This document shows positions 14,901 to 29,900 of a DNA stretch of 64,000 nucleotides, in pieces. Numbering within the stretch: position 1 is the first letter of the stretch; every line of letters starts with the position of its first letter. The stretch comes from Panopea generosa (lineage: Eukaryota; Mollusca; Bivalvia; Adapedonta; Hiatellidae), in the NCBI GenBank assembly GCA_029582155.1, contig CM055903.1:38660853-38724852 (forward strand). Direction: 5' to 3'. A program made the translations under genes and the position numbers. The notes under the pieces were generated by a model. It had not been told where the DNA came from and searched no databases. It worked only from the letters and a program-made list of their open reading frames with translations.

Positions 14901-17900
14901 AACCCAGAGAAAATTCAAGGTAAGTGTTGGTTGCAAAGCTTTGGCTCACAATAGCTGAATACAATATCTGTCATGTCTGTAGACTTTAATTCAATGTAGG
15001 GAATATTGTGGTGCCATATCAGTCATGTGACTGCATGTCTGGGACTACACGAAGGTTTTGGTGTCCGTACTGTAAAATAAGATGAAACCATTGATTAAAT
15101 GGATAGGGAATATGTAATGATACGTTTCTGGTGATTAAATTATTGTTGTTTCTCAGAATTTAAATCCAATTGAATTAAGAATTTCTGGTATTCGTCATTG
15201 TGACAGTGAAACAAATTGATTTTATGATATGAAAAGTGACAATTCAAATTCTTCAATTGAGGATGTAAGTTTACTCTTTATTTGTATCAGAATATGTTAA
15301 GTAGAGCATGTTAAATAACAATAGAAATATAATGATTTAAAATGTCCTTACCTCTCTGAGTTTTTCTTTACATGAATTTTAGTCATAGTATTTTCACTTT
15401 ACCAAAACAGTTCCTCTATGCATGAATTTGGACTGGAGTATTTTTTACTTTATCAAAACAGTTTTTCTTTGTATTAATTTGGACTTGCATATTTGCATTT
15501 AAGTTGACAGTTTTTCATTGCAAGAAATTTTACACATTTCCAGTCTATGTGACTTCTGCTTGGAGTGTTTTCACTTTACAAAAACAGTTTTCTATGCATA
15601 ATAACTTTTGGCTAGAGAAGTTTACTAACCAAACAGTTTTCTATGCATGACTTTTGGCTAGAGTATTTCCGCTGTACCCAAAGTTTTCTATGCATCACTT
15701 TTGGCTAGAGTATTTTTGCTATACCAAACAGTTTTCTAAACATGATTTTTGGCTAGAGTATTTTCAGTTTATCAAAACAATTTTCTTCTTCTGTTTCTTT
15801 TTAAATATTTTTTAATATTCATTTATTTAACAATTTTGTTCAAATAGGCCCGCCATTTGGTAAGTTGTTCTGTAGTTTTCACCCATGATTTGGTCTTTTA
15901 ATAAAGTGGACATTGGAATATATATACAGGTTAATTGAATAAGGGATGTTTAACTATTGATGTCATTATCTACTATACTAAAAAAATTGAGTTTCAAAAC
16001 AGTATTTTACTTTTTGCCATAATGTTTCTGTGTATTTTTGTTAAAAGTATACTTATGCAAAACAGCATATTACTGCAAAAGCAAAACAGTATACTAATTT
16101 CACAGAGGTATTTCCTCCATTGGAGAGGTTAATGGTTCATTTTGGGAGAAAGGTGATTTATTTTGTAAATATGTAAGAGTAATATCATTCAGTGCACAGG
16201 GTGTGCATTACACTTTTTTACACTTTCATTCATAATTTTTTTTTTTTTTACCCAAAAAGTTTGTGTTTTCCTTATGCAAATGGTTTTCTTTTAATGGAGA
16301 AGTCTTTGTTCACTCTGCACAGGGTATTGATACTGTATATGTTTTATTTGTTTTTACAAACTGTTTTGATGCAGTAAAGAGCTTTTATTAAATATAGACA
16401 TTGTGAAAATGAGCGGCTAAACATCTCGCTCAAAGCATTATGTTTTTTAATCAGTAAAAGGACTTTTTTATTTTACAAAACATTCGTAGTGTCCTCCATG
16501 ACTGAGTGGTCTAGGATTCTGTTGTCTAAGCACCACTGATCTCTCACTGCTTAGGTCATGAGTTAAAGCCCGGCTCGGTTCAATAACTTTATGTTCTACC
16601 CAGATTTATTCTGAGGTCTTCTTCCACCATTAAGAATGGATATGCCACATATAACCAGTTATTTGTTGAAAATGGCGTTAAACCCAATTAAAAAGCAAAA
16701 AGAAAAACAAAAATCTAGTGCTGCTTGCATTTTCATACACTGGAGAAGTGTTTTGTTCACACTGCACAGATTGTTACGACTTGCAAACTGTTTTTATTCA
16801 CTAAAAGCAAAGATGTTTAATGTTGCAAAATGTAGTAGTTTGTTTGTTTTACAATATATACGAGGGGGGATCAGAAAGTTCGTAGACTTTTGCCATAACT
16901 TATTTATACCAATTATACAATGCACAATAGTGTTACTGTATTTGAGATTAATATATATGGGACATATTTTGAAAATTTTAGCTTGATACGTCAACTATTA
17001 AGGAAATAAGGCACTTTTCAAAGCATAGCAGTTAGATATGTCGGGGCAAAATGATGATGTTGCATTCAACAAAAAACGACGTCAATATTTTAAACAGGTG
17101 CCTTTGTATCAAAATTCCTAAGTTACTTCTTCTCAAAGTACTCTCCTCCGTGGTTTATACGTTTTTTGCCTTTATTTACACCATTCAGTGAACATGTTAA
17201 CAAAATCAGAAGATGGTATACTGGACACAAAATTCTGTAAAAGAATGCTTTGATTCCAATTTGTCTTCAAATCGACTTCCTATTTGCTCTTCTTTAATGA
17301 CTGATTCCCGGCCATCTCAAAAACATTAATTTTGTGACATTAAAATACTAGAGACCTTGAAACATTAAATTCACCGTATATACTTTTGTTTATCTTTTTG
17401 AGCAGGTGTATTACCTAACATTAAGCAGAACTTTACGGAACTGCGGTATTCCGCGTGCTAATCCATTTTTAAGTGCCCCGACGCCATTTTGTTTAAAAAC
17501 AAAATGGCATACCGTAACATAATATTGACGTCATTTTGAGATGCGCATAATTGGTGCCATTTTTTTTAAGGATGTAAACAAGCATACAATACACCACACA
17601 TTGGTATTTTTTATTTAAAAAAAAACGCTTGTTTGAATAGTAGCGATAGGAAAAAAGCAAAAACTGTCCGGACTACGTAAATGGACGTTTCCATAGTTAC
17701 TATAGAATATCAACTAATGATGAAAAATTATCAATTTTTTTACAAAATTGCTGCAAATATATAGCGGCACATGCTCCCTGAGAATTATTAGAATACAATG
17801 ATAAATAAAAAAAGTTATGGCAAAAGTCTACGAACTTTCTGATCCCCCCTCGTATATATATGCTACAAGAGTTCATTCTTCAAAGGTCAGTGGTTTACAT

Positions 17901-20900
17901 TCAAAGTTTTATTCTCTGCAAACTCATATCATTTTCTTCACATGGGATTTTATTGCGACAATATATTTTTTAAAAACTGGGTTGCGACAATATATGGGTC
18001 CATTCATTCACTTAGCAAGAAACAAATCATTGTTAACGGATTTTAATTTACCGAAAAAACATGATTTCATTTACCATGAAAGGGTTTCATTCACAAAATA
18101 AGATTTACTCCCTAACTTGACATTATATCAAATTACCATCAATGTTTATAGGTGGCATTCCAGGTTGATGAGATTAACTTTACGAAGTCAAGGGTTTTAA
18201 GTGTAGATTACCCTGATCTTGTTATAGACATCTTTGTACGGTTTGTAAACAATGTCACATGCATCCAACTCAGGGCATATCGACTCTGGGCATATCTTGT
18301 TTGCCTCTCTGTCAATTATTATTCACCTCTTAACCCTTTACTTCATATATATGCATTTTCCCGCACCAATCACAGAAGGCCATTGAAAACAGTGCAGAAA
18401 GAGCTCAGATTGCTCGTAATGAGCAATCTGAACACTTCCTGCACTGTTTTCCACTCTGTCAGTTAATATAAACATAATTCACCCATTGCTGATATGTGAT
18501 GAATAAATGCTTTCAATATTATAGGTGTCTATATGAAGTAAAGGGTTAAAAATAATGGAATGGCCCACTGAAACCTTCACAGAAGTTCAGGGCTTCATAA
18601 AGTTCTAAAATATTTCATTCATACAAAAATTGTGGTTGCTACCGGTAAACCAATGAACTCTGTGATCTGTCTATTAAAAAAGAAGGTGTGGAAATTTATA
18701 AGTTCAACACATAAAGTAATCATGAGCCATCACATGCAGCAAGAGCTGGGTCAGATTAGCTCAGTCTATACTGCGTCTATCTCTTCAGGGGTCTCAAGTT
18801 TGAATCCCAACCCAGCCACAGTCTCTGTGATGATTGATATATGACATTGTGTCTCATTGTCATTTGTCTCTTACCATTGATTCAAGTGGGAAACTTAACT
18901 GTTACTAGTAGAAATTGTTGTGTTCGATGGCTGGTTAATCTTAAAGGATCCCAGGAAAGAGCTGCCAAGTTAACTGATCGTCTGTTGGCTCTTGATGGCA
19001 TTAAAATGACGCTTAATATTGAAACAAACAACACATAAAAAACAAATGGATAACACATATCTTATTTTTAATGGGAGTAAACACAATTTTTCAAGTACTA
19101 GTTAACCATCCCGGACTCCAGGAAAGAATGGTTAGGTTAAATGATCGTCTGTTAGCCCTTGATGGCATTAAAATAACACTATATATTCAAACATATTCAA
19201 ATAGGGTTCATTCATTCTTATTACAAAATCTGCAATCCAACTGCATTTGCCACCACAAGGTATCGATAGACACATTTACCAGAATTACATTTTAAATCTT
19301 GTTCATGGAATCCAATATTTTGGTGTGCATGCAAGTGTGTGTGTTGATATAATTTGATAAAACTGTTAATGTAAAAGGGAAATGAAATATTTGAAAGTGC
19401 AATTTTTGAGATCAGACGGATAACAGTAATTATTTATATATCTGTCCATGACATCTGCTCCAAATATAGATCAATGTACTTATGAAACACTGATAATTTT
19501 TTCACATATGTTAGTAAAGTTGGCAAACAATTTTGACATAAGATTGATTGCTCAGAGTGTAACCAAGATAATTTCAGAATTTTAAATTCTTAATATGTTT
19601 TACTGACAAGAAAAATGAATCTGCAATACTGTATATTAGAAAAGGAAAGAGGACCTAAAACTTTCTGCCTCAGCAACAAGATTGATTGATTGATTGATTA
19701 TTTAATGTCATTTTTATGACATTGAGGGCTAACAGACGATCAGTTAACCTAACCACTGTTTCCTGGGATCCTGAAAGGTTAACCAGTACTCAAACACACC
19801 CCGTCTCCCAAAGTAATTGATAACTTTTCCACTTGAATCAGCGGTGAGACACAAATAATAATGAGAAACATAATGGAGGCTGTTGCTAGGTGGGGATACA
19901 AACTCACCACCCCTGGATTGATCATCAGACACCAAGTGACTAAGCTAATCGGGCCCACCCAAGCAACAAGAAATTTTTTGTTCCAGTAACAAGCAATTGT
20001 TTGAGTGGTTATTGTATAAAAGTTGTTTTCTGTAACTGTCAGTTAAGTTTCAGTGTGCTAAAAATACACCATTCATTGGCTGCTTTAAGCCTGCTGCAGG
20101 TGTAAAGACACAGATCCATGTGTGTTTGTTTACAATTTAGAGTACATGAACTCACAGGCTCCTTCTTTGAGTTTTGATTTTGTAGCAATTGTAGTTAAAA
20201 AAAATACAAACTGCATATAATGCACACTTTTTGGAAAATATTTTAATCTAGTAATATGCAAAATTGTAACATAAATAATAGAATGGTGACTGTGAATTTT
20301 GAAAAAGGGTTGTCTGATTTGAATCTTGTATAGAATTATATAAAACCTGCCCCTGGCAGCACGGGCTTCAAATGTAAGATAAACTCCGAGAATATGGGCT
20401 AGCAGATTTTGGTGTTTATGGATTTATAGCAGTAAAGGATGAGAATATCTCACAGGATTTCTGTAAAATAAATATAAACACTGAAATTATTCTCAAGGTA
20501 TACAGATGTACATGCAGTTACTATTCTGCTGTGGGTTTCACCTGAGGGGACTCTGTCTGTCCGACGTCTGGTGCCCATCATCTGTATGTTCGCCTCGGCC
20601 TGGAAAGATTACTAAAAAAAATATCCAAGCTAGTGAAGCTAGTTTGTGAGATTTTGCATGGGGTTAGAGGGCAATTTGGAGATTATGCAGGTAATTTTAT
20701 TTTTTCAGTCTGACAAAAATTGTGGTTGCTGCCTGTAAACCAGTATGTGGCATCTGTATTGTTTGCTTATTATCCGATTATGACACAAACTGTTGTTTAT
20801 TCCAGTGAGCATGTACAAGTGTGAGGAGATGGCAACCACGTGTGGTGACTGTATCTCCATGGAGGTCTGGTACAACTGCGGCTGGTGTCAGAATGACAAC

Positions 20901-23900
20901 ACCTGCTCCATATACCTCCATTGTAAAACAGATAAAACATGGCTTCCGAGAGAACAAACATGTCCCAATGTGCAAATCACCAGCGTAAGTTCTTTTGTTT
21001 TGAATTCATGAAAGAAATAATGGTTGCCTAGACGACACATATACACTGTTCCAGTGTTGAAGTAAATGGTAGATTTTATCAAAACATTATTGTTTTCTTT
21101 GAGATAAATTATTCTCCTTGAAATATGCAAGCTAGCATTTATGGATCTTCTAAACACAGTTTAAATAAACTTGTGGAGCGCATGGTCCATTGGTAGAGGA
21201 TCAAAACCAGTATCAGAGGGTTGTGGGTTCGATCCTCCTCCACGGCTGTGTGTGGTGCTCTTTAGCAAGACACTTATTCTGCATATGCTTTGTGCTGGTT
21301 TTAGCCAGGAAATCTTCAAGTTTTAATAACTTGTTTCACAATCAAAGTGATCAATAATGAGATGCTTTTTATCCATTTTAATTTTTATTTTTTATGAAAT
21401 TTATTTTTTCCTCATATACTCCAGTTAGGCCATTATGAATTAATTGCTAGATAATCATCCAAATTTTTCTTAAAAAAGGGGAGTGGAGAAGCTTTTATTT
21501 ATATATTTATTATTTATTGAAAATGAAAAAAATCTGGATGGCATGAAAATTATAGCCTTAAATAAACTTGTATTTGAGACATTATCTGCTTCTTACTTTG
21601 TATTTCAGATCTACTCAGATACCGGTCAAAAGGACGGTTGAACTTTCTTGTATTTCAGACATTATCTGCTTCTTACTTTGTATTTCAGATCTACCCGGAT
21701 ACCGGTCCAAAGGACGGTAGGACTCTTGTATTTCAGACATTATCTGCTTCTTACTTTGTATTTCAGATCTACCCGGATACCGGTCCAGTGGACGGTGGGA
21801 CTCATGTATTTCAGACATTATCTGCTTCTTACTTTGTATTTCAGATCTACCCTGATAACGGTCCAAAGGACGGTGGGACTCCTGTATTTCAGATATTATC
21901 TGCTTCTTACTTCGTATTTCAGATCTACCCGGATACCGATCCAACGGACGGTGGGACTCTTGTATTTCAGACATTATCTGCTGCTAACTTCGTATTTCAG
22001 ATCTACCCGGATACCGGTCCAATGGACGGTCGGACTCTTGTTTTTCAGACATTATCTGCTTCTTACTTTGTATTTCAGATCGACCCGATACCGGTCCAAT
22101 TGACGGTGGGACTCTTGTATTTCAGACATTATCAACTTCTTACTTCGTATTTCAGATCTACCCGGATACCGGTCCAATGGATGGTGGGACTCTTGTATTT
22201 CAGACATTATCTGCTTCTTACTTCGTATTTCAGATCTACCCCGATACTGGTCCAATGGACAGTGGGATTCTTGTATTTCAGACATTATCTACTTCTTACT
22301 TTGTATTTCAGATCAACCCGGATACTGGTCCAAAGAAGGGTGGGACTCTCTTGACAATCAAGGGCATAAATCTTGGAACAAACTTTGCCGACATTATTGG
22401 AGGAATCATTGTAGCGGGGGTGTCATGTAACCCTATAAAGGATTATTACGAGCCACCACATACGTAAGTCACATGCTGTTCTTCTGTCCTTCTGTTGTTA
22501 GCTCTTGCTTCAAACGACTTGGAAGCTCTATCATGTTTGTTCAAGATCCTGAAGACAAATCCGTGGGTCAAATAGGACCCACTTTAGGTGCATTTTTTTC
22601 AAAATATTAAATTGTTCCTTCACCAAAACTACAAGATATTTTACTTGTAGTATAACCTAATGATATTCTCACATTTATTCAAGCCATGTAGTATCAAGTT
22701 GGTCCTGCCTTGCGCTTGAAGGGAGCTTGGCTTATAAGTTAATATAAAAACACTTCAATTTAAAAATCTGTTTCTCAAGAACTGAACAGCCAAAATTGTT
22801 TATAATTGACATAAATTATCCCTGATAGAGTTGAGTCCATTAGGGACCAGTAAGTTGACTTTAAATTTTAAATAGGAATACTATGGGAAAACAAGAAAAC
22901 TCTCTTTTTCACATCTATTTTAAGTATCATTCTAATCACATTGATATTTGGAGCATTGTTTAGTCATACCACTTGAGACTGGATCCTTTAAAGGGCATTT
23001 AATATCCATACAGGACCAATAGGGGTCCAAAAAGGGATAAAATCTTCAATTTTCAAAAAATCTTCTAAAAAACGGACCTGCTAAAAAATTTTTTAAATGA
23101 TCTCTAACCCCCTTATCCTAGGGTTTCAAGATGTTTAGATAAAGGAAATAGCATTCAAAATGTCCCAAGCAGGGGATTTTTACTTTGGAATACTTATGGG
23201 AAATAGTGAACTTGTTTATTATTTTAATTCATTTAAAGATTTGAATTATTGTTTAATCATGACAGTTGAGACTGGATTTTTTAAAGTGGATTAAATATCC
23301 AAAATTGGATAAAATTGTGATTTTTCAAAAATCATCTTCGCTCGGACAGACAAGCCAAATTAGTTAATATTTGATATAAATATGGTTTTATGTTTGTTTA
23401 AGTAAATAGGCTAGGGTCCATTGGGACCCAGTATGGGGAATTTTATTTTTACATAAGAATACTTAATAAGGTGAGCAACTTGGGTCCTTTTGAGCCTCTT
23501 GTTTATAAATAATATGACCTGTTTATTATATTAATACATTTTTTAATAAGATCAGAAATTAAGGGAGTTGTTTATTGTTGTTGTTTTATACATATACATG
23601 TTTGTATTATATATGTAACACATGTTTTACAGAATTGTGTGTAAGACTGGATCCTTTGATAGCATACAGACGGGAACGGTGCGTGTAGACATCGGCAATA
23701 AGTACAGTGCAACTGCTTCACAAAAATTTACATATGTGGTAAGTCTTGTAGGGTCTTGAGTTCCATCAGTATCTCACATCGCCAAAACTTTGTAGAAAAT
23801 TGTTATCCCAATATCAATATCCATACTGCCACACTTACAACCACTTCAATGCCCAAAAAGGTTTACAGGTATTTAAAAAACCTGTGAAAGTAGAATATGC

Positions 23901-26900
23901 TCCTCCCGCACACATCCCTTTCCAAAGGAGTAAAAAACCTGAGATGCGACCTCGCTCAGATTATCAAACCATTACTCTGGAGATGAGTGAATCTGTGTAT
24001 TAAATATGTAGCTATACTTCATTTACATTAGTGTTTTAACTGTAAAATTATTTTTTTTCTCATTTGCTTTTGCAGGTCCCAGAAATGAAAAGTATGATAC
24101 CAGTTAAGGGACCGGTGTCCGGGGGTACAAAGGTGACAATAACGGGCCGTTACCTGGATGCTGGAACAGACGTAGACATTAATTTTGGCACTTATAAATG
24201 TGAAGTGCTTGAGTAAGTATAAATAAACGTAACAATTTTGACCTGCAGTGACAGGGAAAACTTGACAACCTATAATTGCTCAGATATAACGGGGCACTTG
24301 TGTAGTGGATGTTGACCTCTTACACAAGAGATTATGGTTTAGTTCCAAGGCGGCTTGACCCAAATGACCTCTTACAAGCAACATTCAGTACTGGCTTCTG
24401 TTTCACATTTTCTTTAGTTTAAGTTATATATTAAAAATCTGTACTTAATTTTGACTGGTTACTTCAATATTCTTCAATCTTTTCAATGAAACAAAAATAA
24501 TCAAGAAGTTTTTCTGGAACTCATGATTACTTGGATGACTTTCTTTAATAGAAGTTTTCAAGTATATATGTTGGTGAAACAGATTAACGCCTTTAAAATC
24601 ACAAGTATAGATATTATATCAAATCTAGATCTGACATGAATGATAAACCAAGACAAACTTTCTTACTTCGTTTTTCAATTTTATTCCATCAATTTCATCT
24701 CTGTAAAACACAAATTTAACAAATTAACTGCAGTCAACATACATGAACTAGACAATAATGATAGCAGATCTGGGATCAAAATATGTTATAACTAGTGTTT
24801 TTAAAGGTGTTAAGTATATTGAAGGAACTTAAAAGTGATTAATCTTCTTTGCAATTAAACAACTATTAATTAACAAATTTTTATTAAATATATGTTCATT
24901 GTTTCATCTGAACTGAAAAAATATCAAATCTAACTCTTAACATCTGTTTGTTTCTTTTTTTTTTTAAATATATTTTGTTATTTTTTATTAACAGACGTGA
25001 AAACACTCAGATAGTGTGTAGAACTAGCAAAGCTATCGAGCCCTCTACTGAATTGAGCGTTCTGGCAGAGTTTGACCACCAAAAAGTAGAAAGTACTGTA
25101 ACATTTGAGTATATTGAAGACCCCCGGATTGACACAGTGACCCCACTGAAGGGAATCCAGAGCGGTGGCATCTCCATTACTGTGACTGGGCACCACCTGG
25201 ACTCCATACAGACCGCATACATTATAACACGGCATGAAAAGTATGAAGCTTTGGGGAATGCTCGACGGCGGAGACGACGACGAAGGAGGACAACAGTTGA
25301 AGAGTACAGGAGTGTAAGTTTCAGTGAACCCTTCTAAGTGTAATGTACAAGAGCGTAAGTTCCAGTGAACCCTTCTATAGTGTTGGGTCATTATAAATTA
25401 ATTACTAGATTTTCATCAAAATTTTTATTATTATTTTTTATATATTAATTTTATTTATTTATATTTTTTTTTGGCAAAATAAAAAGGATAATAGTGGCAT
25501 GAAAATTAGGGGGAGGCAGGGTTTATAATCTAGCAATCTATTTATTATGGCCTAACGGGTGTTCTTTTTTCTGAGGATATCGAAGTCTTGACGTCTGTAT
25601 ACCCAACATGATGTCACTGCATGATCCCACTTGCAGCAAGGATAAAATCTTGCACTGATCATTGCTTATTGCTGGTTGAATTAATTTTTACAATGGTAAA
25701 TGGAGAACATATAACCCAGCTAATATTGGCAAGTTAGAGATGAATGAATGTGAAGCTGAGGTGCATGGTCAAATAATGAAATGTATTTATATTGAGCATT
25801 TATATTGAGTATTTTAATCCCTCGCAATGCAGTTTTAAATTATATTAAATGGGGCAGCATCTATGCGTGTTTCTGACTGTGAGTCAAAAAGGATATCTGG
25901 AGCACAACTCAAAAACCATTCACTGTTCAGTTAATTTCATAAAACTTTTCAGTCTAATAGTCAAGAAGTGGCTTTTGTTATAAGGGAGTTTTCATTATCA
26001 GTATTTGTTCTCTTACCATGCAAACAATGTCGGAGCAAAAATTAAGAAATTCTCCCTTTCCAAAACCTAGTGGTCTTGTATTGCCTTTTGCTGATAAGGA
26101 GTTTACATTTTCAAGTTTCAGAGCTCAGAACATGTAAGTAAAATGCCCCATGGTGGGGTATATTGACAAACTACCTTTTCTTGTTTTCATCTCTTGTTCT
26201 ACTCTGGAAGATATCTAATTTGATTTGATTTTTGTACACATCATAAAATGCATGTTTTACAGTTTTTGGAGAAAAAAAAGTATGAAAAAATTATTTTCCG
26301 TTTCATTTCTAGAACTGTGAGGTGCCCAAGGTGGGCAACACGGTGATGTATTGTTACTCACCCAAGGTCTCCAACACCACGGTAACACCAGACAGGGTCA
26401 ATGGGGTTAGATTCTGGTATGGCTTCAAACTTGACAACATTGAAATCAACAGAACAGGGATGACGAACGAAGTGTTTATGGTCTACCCAGACCCAGTCTT
26501 CGAGGGTTTCACTGGCAACAAAGAGAAGTCGTTTCAAAGTAAAACTGACAACTATCTTACGATTAATGTAAGTTGTTTTTGTTTTAGCAAAGGTGTTTTT
26601 TTATGCCCCTGCCATTTGGAGAATGGTAATGGAGCATTAAGTATTATCCCTGTCTGTCCCCCATCCATGTGTCTGTCAGTTATATATTAAAATATATAAT
26701 TGTATTTGTCAAATTTTGCAGGAGTTATGGCCCTGTTTCAGCTAAACTTTTGGTGAAATAGGTGAATACTTGTATAAAAAATAAATTTTATTTATTGAGT
26801 ATATATGTTTAGGTTAAGCTTGTGATATAGTGATAGAAATAGTGTAAGAAATGTATGTATAGTTAACCTAATAATTGCTGAAACCATTTTCTTCCCCACA

Positions 26901-29900
26901 AAATACAGGGTAGAAACCTCAACCTGGGGTTTAACTCCAGTGATGTGACGGTACGTATTGGCAAGGCCTACTGCAATGTTACATCTATTGACAAGCACGG
27001 TAACCAGCTAAACTGTAAACCACCTAAAGTGCAGCCAGAGCCAGCGCAGGGCCACAAATACCCAGAAATTATAGTAAGTCCTTCATCTTCACCTCGCTTT
27101 GTGTTTTTAGTTTTGATAAAATAAGTTTTATCTTTAAAGATGTATACAGTTCGCCCCATGTTAGTGTTGATCTCTGCCATATGCAACCTTATTTCCTGTG
27201 TATCTCTGTCCACCATAAGTATCTTAGAAGTTTCAACAGTATAAATTTGTCTGTATTCAGTATCTGTATTTAATGGTCATTTTTTTTCTTAAGATATAAA
27301 ATTTCATAGCCAGTTTGACTTTATATCTGATAAAAAAAAGTCTATATCAAGATAAAGTATAAAAAGTTCTAAGTACAGTCGAAACTCGTTATTTCGAATT
27401 CTGTGGGACTGTAAAAATAATTCAAAATATCCAAAATTCTATTTATCAGGAATCTTTTTTGTGCAACTTTTTACCATTACCCGACCCACTTCATAAATCA
27501 TTGAAAATATACATGTTGTACATCAGGCCTTATAAAATTGCTGGTTTTTCAGTTTTTGGACCAATTTCTGAAGTTCAAAACCGGTTTTCGTTTCAAAGTT
27601 TAATAAAAAATCGGTCCAGATATTTTTCAAAGTTTAATAAAAAAATCGGTCCAGATTTTTTCTATCGGTCATATAAAATTTCATTAATTGCTCTTACCAT
27701 GCCATACTGACCTGCGAAATATGCCTTGCAGCAATATCATTTGACCAAATAATCCGTTTGGTTTGTCATCTGCTGTGCGAAATGATGTCAATTTTGACTA
27801 AACCATTAACGATATTAGGGGGAGTTTATCGGAAGAGTCTATCGCTATATAGCACGCCTTCGATGTGTGATCAGCGACCCATAGCGTTCTGTCGGTTCAT
27901 TAAAAGATTGTGTTTGCGTCCGTAATTTCTTTGATAGACCGCTAGCCAAATCTGGGACGGCCGGACCGAATATTATTTGCGTCATTAGAATATTTGATAA
28001 AACGTGCAGTGTTACTTGTTTGTTTCATTTTTTTTTTTAAAAATAACTTTAATTATATATACGAGGTGGTTTTGGTAATAGTACGTAGTGGCTAGCTGCA
28101 GCACAACGCATATCAAAAATAAAAAGTTGAATGAACCGTTACATTGGTTCCTCCACAGTGATTATTTCGCGCAGCTTCCGGTACTGCGACACTTCCGGTT
28201 GTTCGAGCATTTTTAATATAATGAAAATTATTCAGTAAAGCGGAAACATATGTCAGTCATTAAGATGTACACATTGTGATGAATTACAGCATAAATAATA
28301 CACAAATAAACTTGAAATAGTTTCCTATTAATAAATAAACGGAGAAAGTACATGGTGCAGCTGACATGGCGGGTGGGGTATGCATGTAGTGATTTTTTAA
28401 AAAATAAGTGCGATTCTTACGGTAGTAAAAAACCTGGACCGATTTGCATTTTGGATTTTTAGAAGGCCTGTTGTACATGTAAATACCTCTATTTGTTTTT
28501 TTTTATTCAATATAACACGTTATATTTACACATGGTATAAACTTTGTTTATATTGATGTGTAATGTGGATTTATCTTAAGTCGTGGTAAATTCTACTGTT
28601 TACAAAATGTATTTTTATTTTTTATACCTTTTATTAACATGAATATAAAATAAACAGAATATGCAACAGAAATATAAACACAGGTTATATACAAGCAATG
28701 GTTACAGTAACTTTACAAATAAAAAATAAGATGAATAATAGCACATGTCAAAAACGTCTTCTAAAACTTAGGCGTTGTTTGTCTAATTAACGTGTGTCTC
28801 GAGGGACAAAAGAACAGATTCAAAATAGTAAATAATTCAAATTACTGGAATTTGATATATCAGGAGTTAATTAATATAGAAATAGGAGGGGAAAAAATGG
28901 GACCGAACTTCAAATTTGAGATAACGAAAATTTCGAAGTATAAGAGTTTGAGTTGGTGAGTATCAACTGTAGAAAGTTTTATAAAGTTGAAAACTGGCTT
29001 GAGATTGTCTAAGGGGAGATATTGCATGAAAAATGTCTTATTTTTCGTATTTAAGCAAAATTTCATATATCTGCTACAACTTTTGTAATACGTTCATGCA
29101 CGGAAATGTTTCAGGTGCAAAAGAAATGATATCTTACGATGCTATTGTTGCATTTTATCAGGTTCAGGTTGGCAGAAATCTGACTACACTGGTGGGCTTC
29201 CTGAAATACGATGAGCCCGAGACCCTTCCACTTGACGTGATAATTGGGCTCGGAGTGGGTGGTGGTGTTTTGGTTCTGGTTGTAGTCATCTTCTTTGTGT
29301 TGTGGTGTATCAAGGCTCGCGAGAACACAAGCATGAAGAAAAAATGGCAGATACAGATGGACAACCTGGAGGTCAAGGTCGCCAAGGAATGTAAAGAAGG
29401 TAATCAGAACTTGGGATTATTTATATATATTTTGTAATGGGGTTTAACCCTTTACTCCATAGAGACGCGTTTTCCCGCGCCAATCACAGAAGGCCTTTGA
29501 AAACAGTGCAGGAAGTGCTCGTAATGAGCAATCTGAACACTTCCTGCACTGTTTTCCACTCTGTCAGTTTATATAAACATAATTCACCCATTGCTGATAT
29601 GTGGTGAATTGATGCTTTCAATATTAGAGGTGTCCAAAGGCATCTTTATGAAGTAAAGGGTTAAAGCCATTTTCAGCATGTAACTGTTATACATGTACCT
29701 TCATGTGGCATACTGTTTTGTTGATGTAAAAAAAGCTCATACTGAATCTGTATACCACTATCCTTCTGTAAGTAACTGGCACATAGTTTATTTTACCAGG
29801 ATAGGCTCAGACCCGCAACCTCTGTCATGAGAGGTTAGTGAACATGAGAAGCCAAGTTCGGCTGCTCTGACATGGAGCATCACATAGACCGCTGATCATT

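Noticed and set aside
21638..22354. Independent 238-residue repeat protein
   Set aside because: It is the 78-bp acceptor/exon array read through; after a 1-base deletion it leaves the plexin frame.
23800..24003. 67-residue ORF in intron 7
   Set aside because: It lies wholly within a plexin intron, has no recognisable motif, and is not needed for the frame between exons 7 and 8.
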